Shown here: positions 17,475 through 25,792 of the stretch, piece after piece
Position numbering within the stretch: position 1 is the first letter of the stretch
How the letters are laid out: each line of letters opens with the position of its first letter
Notes under the pieces: model-generated
Databases searched by the model: none
Seen by the model: the letters and a program-made list of their open reading frames with translations, nothing else
Told to the model about the DNA's origin: nothing
Origin: Rhizobium sp. R635
GTDB taxonomy: Bacteria > Pseudomonadota > Alphaproteobacteria > Rhizobiales > Rhizobiaceae
DNA: 64,000 bases
NCBI RefSeq assembly: GCF_002211285.1
Contig: NZ_LOKX01000010.1
Location: forward strand, 1 to 64,000
Direction: 5' to 3'
Program-made: the position numbers and the translations under genes

Positions 17475-20354
17475 TCACTCCGCTGCTTCGAGCTTGCCGG
17501 CGATGCGGCGCGATTGCCGTGCCTGCTCGTCATATTCGAGCTGCCACTCGCTCGGCCCGTTGGAGGGCGAGACCTGCACCGCCGTCACCTTATATTCCGG
17601 GCAGTTCGTCGCCCAGTCGGAGAAGTCGGTGGTGATGACGTTCGCCTGCGTCGTCGGGTGATGGAAGGTCGTGTAGACGACACCCGGCGCGACGCGATCG
17701 GTGATCAAAGCCCTCAGCGTCGTGTCGCCGGAACGGCTGACGAGCTTCACCCAGTCGCCGTCACGAATGCCGCGCTGTTCGGCGTCATGCGCGTGAATTT
17801 CCAGCCGGTCCTCCGCATGCCAGGCGACATTCTCGGTCCGGCGCGTCTGCGCCCCGACATTGTACTGGCTGAGGATTCGCCCGGTGGTGAGCAGCAGCGG
17901 AAAGCGAGGGCCGGTGCGTTCGTCGGTCGCCACATATTCGGTGCGGATGAATTTGCCCTTGCCGCGCACGAAACCATCCACATGCATGATCGGCGAGCCG
18001 AGCGGGGTCTTTTCGTTGCAGGGCCACTGCACGGAGCCGATCTTGTCGAGATAATCGTAGGAAACAAGCGCGAAACTCGGTGTGGTCGCGGCAATCTCGT
18101 CCATGATCTCGGACGGATGGCTGTAATTCCAGCCGAGCCCCATCGCCTGGGCAAGCTTCTGCGTCACTTCCCAGTCGCCATAACCGTTGCGCGGCGACAT
18201 CACCTTGCGCACACGGTTGATGCGACGCTCGGCATTGGTGAAGGTGCCGTCCTTTTCGAGGAAGGTCGAGCCCGGCAGGAAGACATGGGCGTAGTTGGCG
18301 GTCTCGTTGAGGAAGAGATCCTGCACGACGACGCATTCCATGGCCGCGAGCCCCGCCGCGACATGTTTCGTATCGGGATCGGACTGGAGAATGTCCTCGC
18401 CCTGGATGTAAATGCCCTTGAAGGAGCCGTCGACCGCCGCATCCAGCATGTTCGGGATGCGCAGGCCCGGCTCGTTGTTGAGTTTTACGCCCCAGAGCTT
18501 CTCGAAGATATCACGCGTCGCATCGTCGGAAATGTGCCGGTAGCCCGGCAACTCGTGCGGGAAGGAGCCCATGTCGCAGGAGCCCTGCACGTTGTTCTGG
18601 CCGCGCAGCGGGTTCACGCCGACGCCGGGGCGGCCGATATTGCCGGTCACCATGGCGAGGTTGGCGATCGCAATGACGGTGGTCGAGCCCTGGCTGTGTT
18701 CGGTGACGCCGAGACCATAATAGATCGCGCCGTTGCCGCCCTTGGCATAGAGCCTTGCCGCACCGCGCAGATCGGCGGCCGGCACGCCGGTGAATATCTC
18801 GGTCTGCTCCGGGCTGTGCCGCGGTTCGGCGACGAAGGCGGCCCAGTCCTCGAACTCCGACCAGTCGCAGCGCTCGCGGATGAACCTCTCGTCATAAAGC
18901 CCTTCGGTGACGATCACATGCGCCAGCGCCGTCATGACCGCGACATTGGTGCCGGGCTTCAGCGGCAGGTGATAGGAAGCCTCGACATGCGGCGACCGGA
19001 CGATATCGGTGCGGCGCGGATCGATGACGATGAGCTTGGCGCCCTGGCGCAGCCGCTTCTTCAACCGCGAGCCGAACACCGGATGCCCGTCCGTCGGATT
19101 GGCGCCGATCACGATGACGACATCCGAATGCTCGACGCTGTCGAAATTCTGCGTTCCCGCCGACGTCCCGAATGTCTGGCCGAGGCCATAACCGGTCGGC
19201 GAATGGCAGACGCGGGCGCAGGTATCGACATTGTTGTTGCCGAAACCGGCGCGGATCAGCTTCTGCACCAGATAGGTTTCCTCATTGGTGCAGCGTGAAG
19301 AGGTGATGCCGCCGATCGCTTCGCGGCCATATTGATACTGGATGCGGCGAAACTCCGACGCGACATGCGCGAAAGCCTCGTCCCAACTGACTTCACGCCA
19401 GGGATCGCTGACCTTTTCGCGGATCATCGGGTTGAGAATGCGGTCCTTGTGGGTGGAATAGCCGTAGGCGAAGCGGCCCTTGACGCAGGAATGCCCGCGA
19501 TTGGCCTCGCCGTCTTTCCACGGCACCATGCGCACCAGTTCCTCGCCGCGCATTTCCGCCTTGAAGGAGCAGCCGACGCCGCAATAGGCGCAGGTGGTCA
19601 CCGCCGAATGCTCTGGCTGGCCGATCTGGATGACCGACTTTTCAGTCAGCGTCGCCGTCGGGCAAGCCTGGACGCAGGCGCCGCAGGAAACGCACTCGGA
19701 ATCGATGAAATGCTCGTGCATGCCGGGCGAAACGCGGGAACCGAAACCACGCCCCTCGATCGTCAGCGCGAAAGTGCCCTGCACTTCCTCGCAGGCGCGC
19801 ACGCAGCGCGAACAGACGATGCACTTGGAGGGATCATAGGTGAAATAGGGATTGGACTCGTCCTTCGGCATCCATTTCAGATTGATGTCGCCGTTGTTGC
19901 GGGCCTTGACGTGATTGTCGCCCTCATAGCCGTAGCGCACGTCGCGCAGGCCGACGGCGCCCGCCATGTCCTGCAATTCGCAATCGCCGTTGGCCGCACA
20001 GGTGAGACAGTCGAGCGGATGGTCGGAGATATAGAGCTCCATCACGCCGCGGCGGATATCCTTGAGCCGGCCCGTCTGCGTGTGCACCACCATATTTGCC
20101 GCCACCGGCGTCGTGCAGGAGGAAGGCGTGCCGTTGCGGCCTTCGATCTCGACGAGACAGAGACGGCAGGAGCCGAAGGCATCGACCATGTCGGTGGCGC
20201 AGAGTTTCGGCACCTTGATGCCAGCCTCCATCGAGGCGCGCATGATGGACGTGCCCTCCGGCACGCTGATCCGCTGTCCGTCGATGGTGAGCGTCACCAT
20301 GGCTTCCGATTTCGAAGCGGGAGTGCCGTAGTCGATTTCATGGATGAGAGACAT
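17475..20354 (-). CDS. fdsA: NAD-dependent formate dehydrogenase alpha (molybdenum catalytic) subunit
   Basis: A 959-residue catalytic subunit oxidising formate to CO2. Order of cofactor sites: a [2Fe-2S] ferredoxin-like domain (Cys52, 63, 66, 80); a NuoG-type His/Cys cluster (HPLDCLTC..GDC, 112-125); two [4Fe-4S] motifs (Cys178-188 and 221-231); a further CAYCGVGC cluster (255-262, with Cys290); then the bis-MGD domain. The active-site residue is Cys383 in ARVCHSP, so this is a Cys, not selenocysteine, enzyme. GGAGG lies six bases before the ATG. It forms the soluble FdsGBA complex with the two genes upstream. Confidence 0.96.
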   Translation of the reverse strand: MSLIHEIDYGTPASKSEAMVTLTIDGQRISVPEGTSIMRASMEAGIKVPKLCATDMVDAFGSCRLCLVEIEGRNGTPSSCTTPVAANMVVHTQTGRLKDIRRGVMELYISDHPLDCLTCAANGDCELQDMAGAVGLRDVRYGYEGDNHVKARNNGDINLKWMPKDESNPYFTYDPSKCIVCSRCVRACEEVQGTFALTIEGRGFGSRVSPGMHEHFIDSECVSCGACVQACPTATLTEKSVIQIGQPEHSAVTTCAYCGVGCSFKAEMRGEELVRMVPWKDGEANRGHSCVKGRFAYGYSTHKDRILNPMIREKVSDPWREVSWDEAFAHVASEFRRIQYQYGREAIGGITSSRCTNEETYLVQKLIRAGFGNNNVDTCARVCHSPTGYGLGQTFGTSAGTQNFDSVEHSDVVIVIGANPTDGHPVFGSRLKKRLRQGAKLIVIDPRRTDIVRSPHVEASYHLPLKPGTNVAVMTALAHVIVTEGLYDERFIRERCDWSEFEDWAAFVAEPRHSPEQTEIFTGVPAADLRGAARLYAKGGNGAIYYGLGVTEHSQGSTTVIAIANLAMVTGNIGRPGVGVNPLRGQNNVQGSCDMGSFPHELPGYRHISDDATRDIFEKLWGVKLNNEPGLRIPNMLDAAVDGSFKGIYIQGEDILQSDPDTKHVAAGLAAMECVVVQDLFLNETANYAHVFLPGSTFLEKDGTFTNAERRINRVRKVMSPRNGYGDWEVTQKLAQAMGLGWNYSHPSEIMDEIAATTPSFALVSYDYLDKIGSVQWPCNEKTPLGSPIMHVDGFVRGKGKFIRTEYVATDERTGPRFPLLLTTGRILSQYNVGAQTRRTENVAWHAEDRLEIHAHDAEQRGIRDGDWVKLVSRSGDTTLRALITDRVAPGVVYTTFHHPTTQANVITTDFSDWATNCPEYKVTAVQVSPSNGPSEWQLEYDEQARQSRRIAGKLEAAE

Positions 20355-20420
20355 GGTCGGCCTCCTGTACGGAAATGGAATTGGGCAGGTTGGGGCATAC
20401 GGCTGCGGCTTGGAAGATCA

Positions 20421-21977
20421 TCACTCAGCAGCCTCCACGATCGGCGCCGGCGAAAAATCCTCCGGGAAATGCGTCATCGCGCTCATGACGGGATAGGGCG
20501 TGAAACCGCCAAGCGCACAGAGCGAACCGAACTTCATCGTGTTGCAGAGATCGGCCAGCAGCGCCCGGTTCTTCTCCGGCTCGATGCCATGCGCGATCTT
20601 GTCGGCCGTCTCGACGCCGCGGGTCGAGCCGATGCGGCAGGGCGTGCACTTGCCGCAGCTTTCGACCGCGCAGAATTCCATGGCGAAACGCGCCTGCTTC
20701 AGCATGTCGGCCGTGTCGTCGAAGACGACGATGCCGGCATGGCCGATCAGTCCGTCCTTGGCGGCGAAAGCCTCGTAGTCGAACGGCGTATCGAACAGAG
20801 CCCGCGGGAAATAGGCGCCGAGCGGGCCGCCAACCTGCACGGCCTTGACCGGCCGGCCAGTCGCCGTACCGCCGCCGATCCGGTCGACGATATCGCCGAG
20901 CGACAGACCGAAGGCGGTCTCATAGAGCCCGCCATATCGGACATTTCCGGCGATCTGCAGCGGGATCGTGCCGCGCGAACGGCCCATGCCGAAATCGCGG
21001 TAGAAGGCGGCGCCCTTTTCCATGATGACGGGCACCGACGCCAGCGAAATCACGTTATTGATAACAGTCGGACAGTCGAACAATCCCTTATGTGCCGGCA
21101 GCGGCGGCTTGGCGCGCACAACGCCGCGCTTGCCTTCGAGGCTGTTCAGCAGCGCCGTCTCTTCGCCGCAGACATAGGCGCCCGCACCGGTGCGAACCTC
21201 CATATCAAAAGCACGGCCGGAACCGAGCACCGATAGCCCGAGAATACCGGCCTGCCGGGCGATACCGATCGCCGCCGTCATCGCTGCGATCGCATGCGGA
21301 TATTCCGAACGCGTATAGACGAAACCCTTCGTCGCCCCAGTCGCAAGTCCAGCGATCGCCATGCCTTCGATCAGCACGAAGGGATCGCCTTCCATGATCA
21401 TCCGGTCGGCAAAGGTGCCGCTGTCGCCTTCGTCGGCGTTGCAGACGATATATTTGCGGTCGCCGACGGCATCGAGAACGGTCTTCCACTTGATGCCTGT
21501 GGGGAAACCGGCGCCGCCGCGTCCGCGCAGGCCGGAATCGGTGACTTCCTTGACGACGTCGGCCGACGTCATCGAAACGGCGCGGCGAAGGCCGGCAAGG
21601 CCGCCATGCGCCTCGTAATCGGCAAGCGAAAGCGGATCGGTGATGCCGCAGCGGGCAAAGGTCAGGCGGGTCTGTTCCTTCAGGAACGGGAGGTCTTCAA
21701 CCTCCCCGAGACAGAGCGGGTGATTGCCATCGCTCATCATTCCAGCGTCGAACAGGGCGGGCACGTCCGTAGCTTTCACCGGCCCGTAGCCGATGCGCTT
21801 GCCGGCAAGTTCGACCTCGACCAACGGCTCCAGCCAGAACATTCCGCGCGAGCCGTTGCGCACGATTTCTGCATCGAGGCCGCGGGCGGCGATCTCCTGG
21901 GCAATCGCCTTTGCCACCTTTTCGGCCCCGAGCGCCAGCGCAGCGGCGTCGCGCGGAACATAAATCTTGATCGTCAT
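20421..21977 (-). CDS. fdsB: Formate dehydrogenase beta subunit (NADH- and FMN-binding)
   Basis: A 518-residue NuoF-like protein that passes electrons from FdsA to NAD+. An N-terminal thioredoxin-like extension (about 1-100) is followed by the GLRGRGGAGFPTG.KW FMN/NADH motif near residue 150, YIVCNADEGDSGTF and YVCGEETALLNSLEG, then the C-terminal [4Fe-4S] motif ESCGKCTPCRIG. Its start overlaps the fdsG stop as ATGA, and GGAGG precedes it. Confidence 0.96.
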   Translation of the reverse strand: MTIKIYVPRDAAALALGAEKVAKAIAQEIAARGLDAEIVRNGSRGMFWLEPLVEVELAGKRIGYGPVKATDVPALFDAGMMSDGNHPLCLGEVEDLPFLKEQTRLTFARCGITDPLSLADYEAHGGLAGLRRAVSMTSADVVKEVTDSGLRGRGGAGFPTGIKWKTVLDAVGDRKYIVCNADEGDSGTFADRMIMEGDPFVLIEGMAIAGLATGATKGFVYTRSEYPHAIAAMTAAIGIARQAGILGLSVLGSGRAFDMEVRTGAGAYVCGEETALLNSLEGKRGVVRAKPPLPAHKGLFDCPTVINNVISLASVPVIMEKGAAFYRDFGMGRSRGTIPLQIAGNVRYGGLYETAFGLSLGDIVDRIGGGTATGRPVKAVQVGGPLGAYFPRALFDTPFDYEAFAAKDGLIGHAGIVVFDDTADMLKQARFAMEFCAVESCGKCTPCRIGSTRGVETADKIAHGIEPEKNRALLADLCNTMKFGSLCALGGFTPYPVMSAMTHFPEDFSPAPIVEAAE

Positions 21978-22453
21978 CGGCGTGCCTCCGCGACGAGTTC
22001 CGCCGTCATCTGATCATCGACCCGGCCGTGAACCTCGCCGTCGAGCATTGCCGCCGGCGCGCAGGCGCAGAGCCCGAGACAGTAGACCGGCTCCAGCGTC
22101 ACGCTGCCATCGAGGGTCGTCTGGTGAAAATCGATGCCGAGCAGTTTCTTCACACGCTCGGCCACCGCATCGCCGCCCATCGACTGACAGGCCTCGGCGC
22201 GACAGAGCTTCAGCACATGCCGGCCGGCGGGATGATCGCGATAATCGTGATAAAAGGTCATCACGCCATGCACTTCGGCGCGCGAGAGGTTCAATTCCTC
22301 CGCGATGACAGGCAGGGCTTCCTGCGGCACATAGCCGAATTCTTCCTGTACCTCGTGCAGAATGGGAAGAAGCGGCCCTTCGAGGAAGCGAAGATCGGCG
22401 ACGATGGAACGGGTACGCGCTGCAATATCGCCTTCGGCGATATGAATGGTCAT
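21974..22453 (-). CDS. fdsG: Formate dehydrogenase gamma subunit (NuoE-like)
   Basis: A 159-residue thioredoxin-like [2Fe-2S] subunit. The four expected cysteines are Cys84 and Cys89 (LCRAEAC) and Cys125 and Cys129 (YCLGLCAC). It is the first gene of the fds operon. The ATG at 22453 has a GGGAGGG site eight bases upstream, better than an upstream in-frame start. The LysR-type gene ends 129 bases upstream and a LysR-type dyad lies in that gap. Confidence 0.95.
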   Translation of the reverse strand: MTIHIAEGDIAARTRSIVADLRFLEGPLLPILHEVQEEFGYVPQEALPVIAEELNLSRAEVHGVMTFYHDYRDHPAGRHVLKLCRAEACQSMGGDAVAERVKKLLGIDFHQTTLDGSVTLEPVYCLGLCACAPAAMLDGEVHGRVDDQMTAELVAEARR

Positions 22454-22546
22454 AAGGCAGCCCTCCCACGGCTTGCTCGTTGCAAAATGGCGGCCTCCCC
22501 AGCCGAACGCCATTCGTTGGGCAGCATCTCAGGGAAGCAGCCGGCG

Positions 22547-22575
22547 ATCAATAAAGCTATCGCGTGGATTGATAG
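22547..22575 (-). promoter_or_regulatory. Putative LysR-type operator upstream of fdsG
   Basis: CTATC (22557-22561) and GATAG (22571-22575) form a 5-9-5 dyad that contains the T-N11-A core expected of LysR-type boxes. An overlapping ATCAAT/ATTGAT pair (22547-22552 and 22568-22573) adds a second inverted repeat. The site is about 95-120 bases before the fdsG ATG, suitable for activation by the LysR-type protein encoded just upstream. Confidence 0.55.
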
Positions 22576-22582
22576 GATTTTT

Positions 22583-23479
22583 CTATTGAAGCTCTTCCTC
22601 CTGCACGAGCACTCTCGCTTCGTGCAGCAGCGCCGAGACGAGCGGCGTGAAGGGCTCGCGATAAGGCGCGACGAGGCCGACCAGATGATGGGCCTCCGGC
22701 TCGACGATCGGAATCATTCGGATTTCAATGGGAAAACCGAAGGATTTTGCGACATTGCGCGGCATGATGCTCGCCCAGCGCCCGGTCCGGACATGCGAGA
22801 ACAGCACGATCATCGAGTTGGATTCGAGTGTCGGATGCACTGTGGCGCCGGCTTCGATCAAGTGCCGGTTGATGATGCGGCGGTTTTGCATGTCCGCGGT
22901 CAATAGACAAAGCCGAAGATCGCCGACCTCCCGCCAGGTGACGCTGTCGCGATCGGAGAGCGGGCTGCCCGCGGCCGTGATCAGATTGTAGCGCTCGGCA
23001 TAGAGAGGAACGGTGGTGACGCGGCCGAGCGGCTCGTTTTCGAGATAGGTGATGCCCGCATCGATTTCGAGATTTTCGAGCATGCTCAGCACCTGCAGCG
23101 AATTGCGCGAGACGATCGAGAAGGTGACGCCGGGATGCCGCTCCTGAAAGGGCGTGGTGATGCGCGAGAGCATGGCGAGCGCTGTCGGAATGGCGGCAAG
23201 GCGGATGTGGCCGGAAAGACCGCGGCGTGCGGCGCGCATCTCCTCGCGCATGGTGCGGGTATCGCCGACGATGCGCCGGGCCCATTCGAGCACGCGCTGC
23301 CCCTCCGGCGTCAGCCCCTGAAACCTGGAGCCGCGCTGCACCAGCATGACGCCGAGCTGGTCTTCGAGCTGCCGGATGGCAGCCGAAAGCGTCGGCTGCG
23401 AAATTCCGCACTCCTCGGCTGCGCGGCCGAAATGCTTTTCATTGGCAAGGGCGATAAAGAATTCCAGCTTGTCGATCAT
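22583..23479 (-). CDS. LysR-family transcriptional regulator, likely of the formate operon
   Basis: A 298-residue LysR-type regulator. The helix-turn-helix (about 18-40: GRAAEECGISQPTLSAAIRQLE) and the co-inducer-binding domain (about 90-290) are complete. It lies in the same direction as, and just ahead of, fdsGBA-fdhD-fdsD, a common arrangement for fds operons, so formate control is likely. An AAGGGG site precedes the ATG. The effector cannot be read from sequence. Confidence 0.88.
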   Translation of the reverse strand: MIDKLEFFIALANEKHFGRAAEECGISQPTLSAAIRQLEDQLGVMLVQRGSRFQGLTPEGQRVLEWARRIVGDTRTMREEMRAARRGLSGHIRLAAIPTALAMLSRITTPFQERHPGVTFSIVSRNSLQVLSMLENLEIDAGITYLENEPLGRVTTVPLYAERYNLITAAGSPLSDRDSVTWREVGDLRLCLLTADMQNRRIINRHLIEAGATVHPTLESNSMIVLFSHVRTGRWASIMPRNVAKSFGFPIEIRMIPIVEPEAHHLVGLVAPYREPFTPLVSALLHEARVLVQEEELQ

Positions 23480-23523
23480 CCCCTTATCTTCGACATAGCA
23501 GCCGCACTCCGCAAGGGCGGGAG

Positions 23524-23838
23524 CTAACTGTTTTCTGCAGCCGGGAAAAGTTCGAACAGCGTTTCGAGGAAGGCAAGCACGCTGACATTGCCGATGCTGT
23601 AATAGACCATCCTGCCCTCGCGGCGCGTATTGACCAAGCCTTCGAGCCTCAAACGCGCAAGCTGCTGCGAAACCATCGCCTGCTGAATGCCGAGGATGGT
23701 TTCGATTTGGCCCACCGTCCGCTCCTCATTCGCCAATATGCAGAGGATCAGAAGGCGGGTCTGGTGCGCCAGCGCTTTTAGAAGATCGCTCGCTTCATGG
23801 GCTTTTCCAGCGAGTTTGTGCAACTCCTGGCCGGTCAT
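23524..23838 (-). CDS. ArsR-family winged-helix repressor
   Basis: A 104-residue ArsR-type regulator: ALAHQTRLLILCILANEERTVGQIETILGIQQAMVSQQLARLR, then the wing GLVNTRREGRMVYYS. A Cys lies in the LLILCIL helix, where the BigR/SqrR persulfide sensors have one of their two reactive cysteines, but the C-terminal second Cys is missing here and no ArsR-type metal motif is seen. The ATG at 23838 has GGAG at six bases; an ATG at 23865 would add nine residues without a clear site. The target is unknown; the neighbours are lysR and an SDR gene. Confidence 0.83.
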   Translation of the reverse strand: MTGQELHKLAGKAHEASDLLKALAHQTRLLILCILANEERTVGQIETILGIQQAMVSQQLARLRLEGLVNTRREGRMVYYSIGNVSVLAFLETLFELFPAAENS

Positions 23839-23968
23839 CCCCGGCTCCGGTTTAGGCAACGGCATTCGAAATCTCGGAAGGGAAGCGATGAGGTAGATCA
23901 GTACAATAGCATATTCGCAGAAACGAATTGGCCGAAAGTCATGAAATGCCAAAAAAGGTCCAAACAAA

Positions 23969-24739
23969 TCAGCAGATAAGCTGACCGCCGTTGATTTCGA
24001 TTACTTGACCGGTGATGTATCCCGACAGCGACGGAGCCGCCAGGAACAGATAGGCCGGCGCGCAATCCTCCGCCGTTCCGAGCCGCTGCAGGGGGATGGA
24101 TTTTCTGGTCTGCTCCAGCTTCTCGCGGGAGGAATAGCGCTCGTGGAAATCGGTTTCGATCGTTCCCGGCGAGACGCAGTTGACGCGGATTCCGTCCGGC
24201 GCGAGCTCGCGCGCCAGCGCCTTGGAATAGGTCGCCACGAAAGCTTTCGACGCCGAATAGATCGAGGAACCGGGGCTGCCGCCGGTCAGCGCCGAAATCG
24301 AAACCGTGTTGACGATGGCAGCCCCCTGAGCCGCCTTCAACGCCGGCAGCAACGCCCGCGTCAGCGCCACCACCGATGTCTGGTTCAGTCGCACGACCGC
24401 CTCATAATCCGCATCGGTGAGCGTGCCGGCCGGAAAACGGCCGAGCATGGTGCCGGCATTGTTGACGAGGACATGCACCTCGTCGAAGAAGGCGAGCACA
24501 TCTTCAGCAAATCCTGCCGCCCCGTTCGAAGCGGAAAAATCCGCATGCAGCAGCAGCGCCCGCCTTTCGGATTCCGCCGTCAGCAGGGAATCCGGCAGAT
24601 CTCGTCCCGGCTTGCGTCCGGTATGGACGATCACCCTCGCTCCGCAGTCCAGAAATTGCCGGGCGACTTCAAGACCGATGCCGCGACCGGCCCCGGTCAC
24701 GACGACATTGCGATTTTCAAAAAGCCTGGGGTGGAACAC
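23969..24739 (-). CDS. SDR-family NAD(P)-dependent oxidoreductase
   Basis: A 256-residue classical short-chain dehydrogenase. The cofactor motif is TGAGRGIG near residue 15, followed by NNAG, the catalytic Ser in TVSISA, YSASK and the PG..ET segment. The substrate is unknown. A GTG at 24739 is chosen as start because AAGGAGGA lies seven bases upstream; longer in-frame versions begin in the gap to soxR. The gene is downstream of soxR on the same strand (117-base gap without a terminator), so co-transcription is possible. Confidence 0.85.
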   Translation of the reverse strand: MFHPRLFENRNVVVTGAGRGIGLEVARQFLDCGARVIVHTGRKPGRDLPDSLLTAESERRALLLHADFSASNGAAGFAEDVLAFFDEVHVLVNNAGTMLGRFPAGTLTDADYEAVVRLNQTSVVALTRALLPALKAAQGAAIVNTVSISALTGGSPGSSIYSASKAFVATYSKALARELAPDGIRVNCVSPGTIETDFHERYSSREKLEQTRKSIPLQRLGTAEDCAPAYLFLAAPSLSGYITGQVIEINGGQLIC

Positions 24740-24856
24740 GAAGCCGTCCTCCTTGCGGACAGGGCCGCCGGGTGTGTCATTCGCCTTAACATATGGGTAT
24801 GTCACGCAAAAGAAAGGCGTGCATCGATCTTTCCCCGGAGATTGGTCCCCCAGAGA

Positions 24857-25321
24857 TCAGCGCCCGGCCTGCAGCAGCAGCGCGCCCGATCCCTCCTTGC
24901 CGAGCCGGTCGCCGGGATTGCGCAGCGGACAGCTCTCCACCGACAGGCAGCCGCAGCCGATGCATCCGCTCAGGTGGTCGCGCAGCAGGCTGAGCTGCCT
25001 GATTCGCGCGTCGAGATCATCCTTCCAGAGCGCCGACAGCGTGTGCCAGTCGGCGGCCGTCGGCGTGCGCCCCTGCGGCAGGGATTCGAACGCCGCCTGG
25101 ATCTCCGACAGCGGAATGCCGACTCGCTGCGCCACCTTGATGATCCCGAGCCGGCGAAGCACGTCGCGCCCGTAACGCCGCTGATTGCCGCGGGTACGGA
25201 TGCTCGAGATCAGCCCTTTGGTCTCGTAAAAATGCAGCGCCGAGACGGCAAGACCACTGCGCTCCGCCACTTCGCCGACTGTCAGGAGCCTGCCGAGCGG
25301 GGTTGCGGGAATCCTGTCCAT
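24857..25321 (-). CDS. soxR: Redox-sensing regulator SoxR
   Basis: A 154-residue MerR-family protein. The N-terminal MerR helix-turn-helix ([21 protein letters not shown]) is followed by a dimerisation helix and the SoxR cluster motif with Cys120, Cys123, Cys125 and Cys131 in CIGCGC..VESC, matching the [2Fe-2S] ligands of E. coli SoxR. It should sense redox-cycling compounds or superoxide. AAGAGG precedes the ATG, and a SoxR operator begins ten bases upstream. No soxS is present in the window. Confidence 0.95.
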   Translation of the reverse strand: MDRIPATPLGRLLTVGEVAERSGLAVSALHFYETKGLISSIRTRGNQRRYGRDVLRRLGIIKVAQRVGIPLSEIQAAFESLPQGRTPTAADWHTLSALWKDDLDARIRQLSLLRDHLSGCIGCGCLSVESCPLRNPGDRLGKEGSGALLLQAGR

Positions 25322-25327
25322 CGCCTC

Positions 25328-25358
25328 TTGACCTCAATATTAGTTGAGGTTTTATAAG
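25328..25358 (+). promoter_or_regulatory. SoxR-type promoter reading away from soxR
   Basis: TTGACC (25328-25333) and TATAAG (25353-25358) are separated by 19 bases, the long spacer typical of MerR-family activated promoters. The spacer region holds a perfect dyad ACCTCAA-N6-TTGAGGT (25331-25350), very close to the E. coli SoxR box CCTCAAGTTAACTTGAGG. The promoter points right, into a short region ending in a terminator. The operator also lies next to the soxR start, so autoregulation is possible. Confidence 0.82.
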
Positions 25359-25364
25359 TCGTAC

Positions 25365-25477
25365 TCCTGCAATCGTAAAGTCCGATCGCGCCGCCCGAGG
25401 CAGAGAACTCCGGTTCCGTTCCCGGCAGGTACGGAACCTCGAGGAACACCCGGACGGAGCCCCGTCCGGGTGTTTTT
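25365..25477 (+). ncRNA. Candidate SoxR-activated small RNA
   Basis: A predicted transcript of about 113 nt, starting near 25365 downstream of the SoxR-type promoter and ending at a strong terminator. It contains no ATG-initiated ORF of note. Two hairpins are visible: GGTTCCGT (25412-25419) with ACGGAACC (25431-25438), and the terminator stem (25445-25457 with 25462-25474). The start is inferred from the -10 box. It was not matched to any known RNA family. It could instead be an untranslated leader whose target gene has been lost. Confidence 0.5.
25445..25477 (+). terminator. Strong Rho-independent terminator before the thi riboswitch
   Basis: A perfect 13-bp stem AACACCCGGACGG with CCGTCCGGGTGTT, a four-base loop and a T-run to 25477 on the plus strand. 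It lies about 90 bases upstream of the TPP aptamer, so it ends a different transcript. Confidence 0.92.
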
Positions 25478-25565
25478 GCTTCATAGCAGGCCCATCCCGA
25501 CCGCGCGGACGGGTCTGCAAATTTGCGGTTGCGGGAAGAAAACCCCGGTGATATTTTCCGCGCCG

Positions 25566-25663
25566 ATTACAGGGGAGCTCCGTATTGCCGGGGCTGAGAT
25601 GTGAGGCACGAGCTTCCGGACCCTTCAAAGCTGATCTGGGTAATGCCAGCGGAGCGAGGTCCA
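25566..25663 (+). promoter_or_regulatory. TPP (thi-box) riboswitch
   Basis: The conserved thi-box elements occur in order: ACAGGGGAGC near 25569, GGGGCTGAGATG near 25590-25601, ACCCTTCAAAG at 25620 and CTGATCTGGGTAATGCCAGC at 25631-25650. GCTCCG and CGGGGC form the P3 stem. The 3' end GGAGCGAGG contains the ribosome-binding site of the ATG at 25664, so TPP binding probably blocks translation. It controls the downstream thi transporter. Confidence 0.95.
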
Positions 25664-25792
25664 ATGTTCTCAGGCGCGCAAGTGTCACTCTATCCGATGC
25701 CCGGCAGTTTCACCGGCATCACTCTCAGCCCGCCCGATATCCTCTTTGCCGCCATGTGCGATCTCTTCGTCACGGCCGAAATCGAACGTTGA
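25664..25792 (+). pseudogene. YkoF-like thiamine/HMP-binding protein remnant (42 codons)
   Basis: A 42-residue ORF whose ribosome-binding site is the end of the TPP aptamer and whose TGA overlaps the thiX ATG (ATGA). It begins MFSGAQVSLYPMPGSF, like the N-terminus of rhizobial YkoF-family proteins (about 200 residues), and continues PPDILFAAMCDLFVTA, resembling a segment normally about 30 residues further on. The middle and the whole C-terminal half appear deleted while the frame stays open. It may be a decayed gene kept as a translational lead-in for thiX. The YkoF assignment is from memory of the family and needs an alignment. Confidence 0.55.

Noticed and set aside
17475..20354. Possible selenocysteine formate dehydrogenase
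   Set aside because: The active-site position is a Cys codon (Cys383 in ARVCHSP) and the frame has no internal TGA.
25601..25663. An upstream in-frame extension of the YkoF-like mini-ORF
   Set aside because: It would be translated from inside the TPP aptamer. The aptamer's own 3' ribosome-binding site points to the ATG at 25664.
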